Shown: one piece after another, positions 59,801-64,000 of the stretch
Layout: each line of letters opens with the position of its first letter
Position numbering within the stretch: the first letter of the stretch is position 1
Source of the DNA: Cupriavidus sp. D384
Lineage (GTDB): Bacteria; Pseudomonadota; Gammaproteobacteria; Burkholderiales; Burkholderiaceae
DNA: 64,000 bases
Reading direction: 5' to 3'
Assembly: GCF_001652915.1 (NCBI RefSeq)
Contig: NZ_BBQI01000099.1
Location: 1 to 64,000 of the forward strand
Made by a program: the position numbers and the translations under genes
Notes under the pieces: model-generated
Database searches by the model: none
Told to the model about the DNA's origin: nothing
What the model saw: the letters and a program-made list of their open reading frames with translations, nothing else

Positions 59801-60607
59801 ATGGCCGCCGGCATTGCCTCGTTCCGCATGTACAACGCCACGCCGGCCGTCACCGGGGCGTGGCACGCGCTGTTCTCGCGCGTGTTCGCCGACCTGTCGT
59901 GGCCGGTGGACGTGGTGCCATTCGCCTGGCCCGCGCCGCTGCCATCACTGTGGCAACGGCCCGATCTGGTCTGCGGCTTCATGTGCGGACTGCCGTTCGC
60001 GCAGGGCATGGCACCGGTGGTGCCGCTGGTGGTGCCGGTGCCCTCTCCCCCCGCCTATGACGGCCTGCCGCGCTATCGCAGCGAACTGCTGGTGCGCGCC
60101 GGCAGCGGCTGGCAAACGGTGGAAGACACCTTCGGCCACCGCTTCGGCTGGATGGCCCGGCACTCCCAGTCGGGCTACCACGCCGCCCGGCAACTGCTGG
60201 CGCCGTTTGCCAGCGAGCGAGGTGCACTGTTTTCAGAATCGATCGGCCCGCTGGACACGCCCATGCGCGCACTGACCGCCCTGCGCGAGCGGCAAATCGA
60301 TATCACGGCGCTGGACAGCTATTTTCTGGATCTGGTCCGGCGGCATGAGCCGGGGCTGCTCGACGGACTCCAGACCATCGCGTGGACGCCCTGGACGCCG
60401 AATCCGTTGCTGGTGGCGTCTGGTCATCTGGCGGCGACCGCGCGGGAACAACTGATCGCACGGTTGTGTGGGTTGCATGAGGACGACATCTACGCGCCGC
60501 TGCTTGATGCGGTGCTGGTGGGGCGATTTGTGCGGCCGGTGGTGAAAGCGTACGAGGCGCTGGCGGATAGGGCCAGCGGCGCCGGCGAGGATCTGGAGAT
60601 TCGGTAA
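59801..60607 (+). CDS. PhnD-like substrate-binding-fold protein without signal peptide
   Basis: A 268-residue protein with the two-lobed fold of phosphonate/phosphite receptors: ASFRMYNATPAVTGAW at the start, FVCGFMCGLPFAQG in mid-sequence as LVCGFMCGLPFAQG, and ITALDSYFLDLV. There is no signal peptide, so it appears to stay in the cytoplasm, unlike true receptors; it may be a ligand sensor or an enzyme. The ATG starts one base after the preceding stop (TGAGATG), so translation is coupled. TTG at 59792 is an alternative start. Confidence 0.8.
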   Translation: MAAGIASFRMYNATPAVTGAWHALFSRVFADLSWPVDVVPFAWPAPLPSLWQRPDLVCGFMCGLPFAQGMAPVVPLVVPVPSPPAYDGLPRYRSELLVRAGSGWQTVEDTFGHRFGWMARHSQSGYHAARQLLAPFASERGALFSESIGPLDTPMRALTALRERQIDITALDSYFLDLVRRHEPGLLDGLQTIAWTPWTPNPLLVASGHLAATAREQLIARLCGLHEDDIYAPLLDAVLVGRFVRPVVKAYEALADRASGAGEDLEIR

Positions 60608-60648
60608 ACGCGCGCAAGTTCGGGCATCAATGCACACCGGACTGAACC

Positions 60649-60654
60649 TATAAT
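60649..60654 (+). promoter_or_regulatory. -10 box before the TRAP receptor gene
   Basis: TATAAT, 73 bases before the start codon at 60728. No clear -35 is found at the usual spacing, so an activator may be required. It shows that the TRAP receptor gene can be a separate unit. Confidence 0.4.
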
Positions 60655-60727
60655 CCGCAACCACCGGCACCGCCCTCGACGGCGAAGCCGAAGCCCAACA
60701 AACACTCACCTGCCCACTCGCCCTGCC

Positions 60728-61771
60728 ATGCGCCCCATTCGCCAGCGTACCGCCCGCGCCGTTCTCTCGTTCGCACTGACCACCAGCCTTGCCGTCGCAG
60801 TGCCCGCGCTGATTGCGCCCATCGCCCTTGCGCAACCGGCGCCGGTAGCGTGGCAGATGGCTACCGAGTATCCGGCCACGTCGATGCCTGGCGAGGGATT
60901 GAGCACGTTTGCACAGGAGGTAGCCGCCCGCACGCAGGGCGCGCTGGCTCCGCATGCAACCTTTGATGCGGCGGCGGGATACAAATCGGCGCAGATGCCG
61001 GCCGCGATTCGCGATGGCAAGCTGCAGGTCGGCGACGCATTCGGCGGGGCCCTGGGTGAAGTCGATCCGATCTTCCTGCTGTCGTCGCTGCCGTTTGTCG
61101 CCACGTCAGTCGACCAGGCCCATCGACTGGCCGATCTGGCGCGCGCCGATTACGCCAGGGCCTTCGAAAAGCAGGGGCAGCGCCTGCTCTACATCACGCC
61201 GTGGCCGCCCACCGGGCTTTGGTCGCGCAATGCAGTGGGGTCGCTCGACGCGCTACTCGCCTTGTCGGTGCGTGCCTACGACGAGACGTCGGCCGAAGTC
61301 ATGCGCGCAGCTGGCGCCAAGGCGCAGAGCCTGTCGTTTGCCGATGCCATGCCGCGCCTGAAGGACGGCTCGGTCAATGCCGTGCTGTCGTCGGGCGATG
61401 GTGGCGCGGGCCGCAAGCTTTGGGATTACCTGCCCCACTTCACGGCCATCGGCTATGCCATGCCGCTATCGTTCACGACGATCAACCTCGCTGCGTGGCA
61501 GGCCCTGACGCCCGCCCAGCGCGACGCCGTCGCGGCGGCGGGCAAGGCGACCGAAGACCGCCAGTGGGCCAGGCTGAACACGCGACTGGCGGAGAACACC
61601 GCCCGCATGCATGCCAATGGCGTCACGATCGAAGACCATCCGGCACCGGCCGTGCAGCAGGCCCTGCGCGACGCCGGCACGAGCGCGATCGGGCTCTGGC
61701 AATCCCGCGTCGGTGAACGCGGCGCGGCCTTGCTGAAAACGTACCTCAGTACCGAGGCTGGCTTGCGCTAG
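60728..61771 (+). CDS. TRAP transporter periplasmic receptor (DctP family), orphan
   Basis: A 347-residue receptor with a signal peptide of about 35 residues (ends LAQPAPV) and the DctP pattern: WQMATEYPATSMPGEGLSTF, GALGEVDPIFLLSSLPF, and the late TTINLAAWQALTPAQRDAV. TRAP receptors need DctQ and DctM membrane partners; neither is in the window. It is separated by 120 bases from the PhnD-like gene. The ligand, normally a carboxylate, is unknown. Confidence 0.9.
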   Translation: MRPIRQRTARAVLSFALTTSLAVAVPALIAPIALAQPAPVAWQMATEYPATSMPGEGLSTFAQEVAARTQGALAPHATFDAAAGYKSAQMPAAIRDGKLQVGDAFGGALGEVDPIFLLSSLPFVATSVDQAHRLADLARADYARAFEKQGQRLLYITPWPPTGLWSRNAVGSLDALLALSVRAYDETSAEVMRAAGAKAQSLSFADAMPRLKDGSVNAVLSSGDGGAGRKLWDYLPHFTAIGYAMPLSFTTINLAAWQALTPAQRDAVAAAGKATEDRQWARLNTRLAENTARMHANGVTIEDHPAPAVQQALRDAGTSAIGLWQSRVGERGAALLKTYLSTEAGLR

Positions 61772-61822
61772 TTCGGTCTGGGTATCCCCGGCACGGTATC
61801 GCACGCAACGGCCGCCGTCTCC

Positions 61823-62587
61823 TCAGATGGCGGGACGCACCGCCACCCACCCTTCCACTTCGCTGGCGGCGGCAACTTGCTGGCCGATCGAATCGCCCAG
61901 GCGCGTGGCATCGGCATGGATCGAGTCGTGCCTGACTTCAGATACGCCATGCACGCCCGATCCCGCTGCGGCGGCTACCGCCACGTGTCCGGCCACGGCG
62001 CCGGCACCGGCCGTTTCGGCAACACCGGGCATATGGCCGCTATCGGCATCGGCGTTGAAAGTCTGCAGCGGCACGGCCACGCCGTTGGCCGGCTTGTACG
62101 AAATCCGCACCTGCGTCACCACCTGGCTCTTGCCGGCACCCAGGCCAATCAGCAGGCGGCGACGGCCGCTGCCTTCGTCGATCTTGCGAAAATCGCCGTC
62201 GACGATCACGGCGTTGACGCCGGCCGGTGCCGGTGCGTCGGACCGCACCGCGTTCAGTCCCTTGGCCCGCAGCGTACGAACGATCTCGTCAGCCACCTGC
62301 TCGCGCGCCTCGGCTGCAGCCTCCGACTGTTCGCTGGCAGCCGAACCACCGGTAGCCATCGTCTTCACCTTCTGCATCATGCCGCCGTCAAGCTGCACCT
62401 GGCCGGCGTCGGCATGGAAAGCGTGTACGTAGATCACGTCCGCCTGCACCGATTCCATCAGGCCAGGCTGGTTGAGGCCGGTCACGCCGGCGTTGGCGTA
62501 GCCGGCAGCCAGCATCGCGCCGGTGGCGAATGCTGCGATGGTCAGGCGCTTGGTCTGGGCGGCGATGGTCTGGAAAGTGGTTTGCAT
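61823..62587 (-). CDS. DUF4410-type exported protein
   Basis: A 254-residue protein with a signal peptide (KRLTIAAFATGAMLAAGYANA) and a DUF4410-like domain: DVIYVHAFHADAGQVQLDGG, EQVADEIVRTLRAKGLNAV and RLLIGLGAGKSQVVTQVRIS. Function unknown. The ATG at 62587 has AAGGA about nine bases upstream; an ATG at 62614 is also in frame. The C-terminus is Gly/Ala/Val-rich (AGAGAVAGHVAVAAAAG), possibly membrane-inserting. Confidence 0.78.
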   Translation of the reverse strand: MQTTFQTIAAQTKRLTIAAFATGAMLAAGYANAGVTGLNQPGLMESVQADVIYVHAFHADAGQVQLDGGMMQKVKTMATGGSAASEQSEAAAEAREQVADEIVRTLRAKGLNAVRSDAPAPAGVNAVIVDGDFRKIDEGSGRRRLLIGLGAGKSQVVTQVRISYKPANGVAVPLQTFNADADSGHMPGVAETAGAGAVAGHVAVAAAAGSGVHGVSEVRHDSIHADATRLGDSIGQQVAAASEVEGWVAVRPAI

Positions 62588-62999
62588 CTCGACATCCTTC
62601 GTGGGGTTGGTCATCGCGCCTGACTTCTGCGGGTGTGCATGGCGGCGCGGTGACCAGAGTATGGAAAACACGCGCGCCAATCGCCAGGCAGCAATTATTT
62701 CGCCGGATGTCACGGGAGATGCGTACCGGCATGGCATGGGACAGACAGCGGGCAGGCAAGTGGCGGACCTTTCCGCGCCGCCACGAAAATGTGCCGCATA
62801 CGCCGCGCAAACTTATGTCGCCCGGGCCAGCCGGCAGCCTTCGAAATTGCCCGCAAACCGTTGCCCGGCGCGGATCTCCGGACCATGACATGGGGCGACA
62901 TACTTCCCACATGGCGTGCTGTCCGATCGCCCCCTACAGTTGGCTCACCGACGCCGCGACTGCCAAGCCAGGCGTCACCGCCAAACCGAAAGGACGATC
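62588..62999. other. Divergent intergenic region without recognised gene
   Basis: This 412-base gap separates the DUF4410 and sterol desaturase-family genes. I see only a distant inverted repeat, GGGGCGA (62892-62898) and TCGCCCC (62927-62933), and no convincing promoter boxes or coding frame. Confidence 0.5.
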
Positions 63000-63947
63000 A
63001 TGCAACTCCATAAAATCACCCTCCTGGTCACCGGCTTTGTCGTGGCCGCGTCGATGGTCGAGGCCGCGTTCCTGGCCCGCAAGGCCCGCCAGCAAGGCAA
63101 GACCTATCCGTGGCACGAAATGGGCCTATCGCTGGTCGACATGATCGGCCGCAAGCTGATGGCATTCCTGCCGCTGTCACTGGCCACGCCGATCTTCGCG
63201 CTGGCCTGGCAGCACCGCATCTTCACCGTGGAGATCAACAGCGCGCTGGCCGTGCTGCTGCTCTTCCTCGGCCAGGAATTCTGCTACTACTGGTACCACC
63301 GCGCGTCGCACCGCATCCGCTTCTTCTGGGCCACGCACGCCGTGCACCACTCGCCCAATGAACTGACGCTGGGCACCGCCTATCGTCTGGGCTGGACCGG
63401 CAAGATCACCGGCACCGCCATCTTCTTCGCCCCGCTGGTGTTCCTGGGCGTGCGCCCCGAAGTGGTACTCGCCACGCTGAGCCTGAACCTGCTCTACCAG
63501 TTCTGGCTGCACACCACCTGGATTCCCAAGCTCGGCTGGCTCGAATACGTGTTCAACACCCCCTCGGCCCACCGTGTGCACCATGCCTCGAATGTTGACT
63601 ATCTCGATGCCAACTACGGCGGCGTGCTGATCATCTTCGACCGCCTGTTCGGTACCTACGTGGCAGAGCGCGATGACGAACCGTGCCGCTTCGGCCTGGT
63701 ACACCCGACCACCACGCACAACCCGCTGGTCAACCAATTCGAACACTGGATCAGCCTGGGCAAGGACATGCTGGCATCGGGCAACGTGCTGAACGCCTTG
63801 GGCTACCTGCTGATGCCTCCGGGCTGGGCACCGAACGGCCAGGGCACCACGACCGAAGCACTGCGCCAGCAGCAGAAGCTGCAACAGAGGCAGCAAGGAC
63901 AGCAGATCGACACGGCAATGGAGGGCAAGGTGGCAGTTGCGCAGTAA
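63000..63947 (+). CDS. Sterol desaturase / fatty acid hydroxylase-family membrane protein
   Basis: A 315-residue di-iron membrane oxygenase. About four hydrophobic segments surround the histidine boxes: YWYHRASHR (H100, H104), THAVHHSPNE (H113, H116, H117) and a later HRVHHASN. These bind the two irons. The C-terminus is Gln-rich (RQQQKLQQRQQGQQ). The substrate, a lipid or hydrocarbon, is unknown. AAAGGA before the ATG at 63000 supports the start. Confidence 0.92.
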   Translation: MQLHKITLLVTGFVVAASMVEAAFLARKARQQGKTYPWHEMGLSLVDMIGRKLMAFLPLSLATPIFALAWQHRIFTVEINSALAVLLLFLGQEFCYYWYHRASHRIRFFWATHAVHHSPNELTLGTAYRLGWTGKITGTAIFFAPLVFLGVRPEVVLATLSLNLLYQFWLHTTWIPKLGWLEYVFNTPSAHRVHHASNVDYLDANYGGVLIIFDRLFGTYVAERDDEPCRFGLVHPTTTHNPLVNQFEHWISLGKDMLASGNVLNALGYLLMPPGWAPNGQGTTTEALRQQQKLQQRQQGQQIDTAMEGKVAVAQ

Positions 63948-63969
63948 CGGGGAGGCGCAGCGGCGGGAA

Positions 63970-63993
63970 AACGGGCAGCGAGTGCTGCCCGTT
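63970..63993 (+). terminator. Intrinsic terminator after the desaturase-family gene
   Basis: AACGGGCAGC, loop GAGT, then GCTGCCCGTT: a perfect ten-base-pair stem, followed by CTGCTTT at the window edge. It starts 23 bases after the stop codon. Confidence 0.85.
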
Positions 63994-64000
63994 CTGCTTT

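Overview
This is a high-GC window with no rRNA, tRNA, CRISPR array or insertion sequence that I can recognise. Gene content and style point to a Cupriavidus-like betaproteobacterium (Burkholderiaceae). The signs are an acoXABC acetoin operon with AcoR, several Bug/TctC-type orphan solute receptors, four LysR-type regulators, a GntP permease next to a patatin relic, a XenA-type old yellow enzyme and many small degradative operons. The assignment is inference from gene content; no marker gene is present.

Layout. 1-4198 (minus): TetR regulator, FAD subunit and a fused [2Fe-2S]/molybdopterin oxidoreductase that runs off the left edge. 4545-7109: a short GAF histidine kinase, a duplicated cysteine-rich lipoprotein and an SRPBCC protein. 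7376-11919: a stand-alone pyruvate dehydrogenase E1 and a SulP anion transporter. 11983-12927: a VOC protein and a short AraC regulator. 12995-18782 (minus): a four-gene signalling operon (giant triple-receiver hybrid kinase, CheR, CheB, receiver-first kinase). 18944-21649: DUF1801 protein, LysR and nitronate monooxygenase.

21805-28281 (minus): acoR, then acoX-acoA-acoB-acoC behind a near-perfect sigma-54 promoter. 28614-31010: FMN-dependent glutamate synthase-like oxidoreductase facing a DUF218 protein. 31071-34948 (minus): a five-gene operon with AtoE-type transporter, YciI, cyclase, muconolactone isomerase and enol-lactone hydrolase, probably the least described system here. 35356-39631: BON protein, LysR with divergent amidase, and a second LysR. 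39646-44050: a sugar-acid cluster (DapA-like aldolase, Bug receptor, PdxA2-like dehydrogenase, rhamnonate-dehydratase-like enolase). 44075-44610: a YefM-YoeB toxin-antitoxin pair with a TGTACA operator.

44755-46470: an internally deleted patatin gene feeding into a GntP permease. 46493-48571: XenA and divergent LysR. 48600-51012: cupin DUF985, EamA exporter and AraC. 51134-55282: phospholipase D/VTT fusion, EEP phosphodiesterase and a secreted MetX-like hydrolase. 55584-56596: an unknown small protein and a Gly/Tyr-rich lipoprotein. 56704-60607: HutC-type GntR facing a Bug receptor, ornithine cyclodeaminase-like protein and PhnD-like protein, with two HutC-type sites between. 60728-63947: orphan TRAP receptor, DUF4410 protein and a sterol desaturase-family membrane enzyme, closed by a terminator at 63970.

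The main theme is peripheral carbon catabolism (acetoin, lactones/aromatics, sugar acids, amides, nitronates), with local regulators whose operator-like dyads can often be read directly in the divergent gaps.
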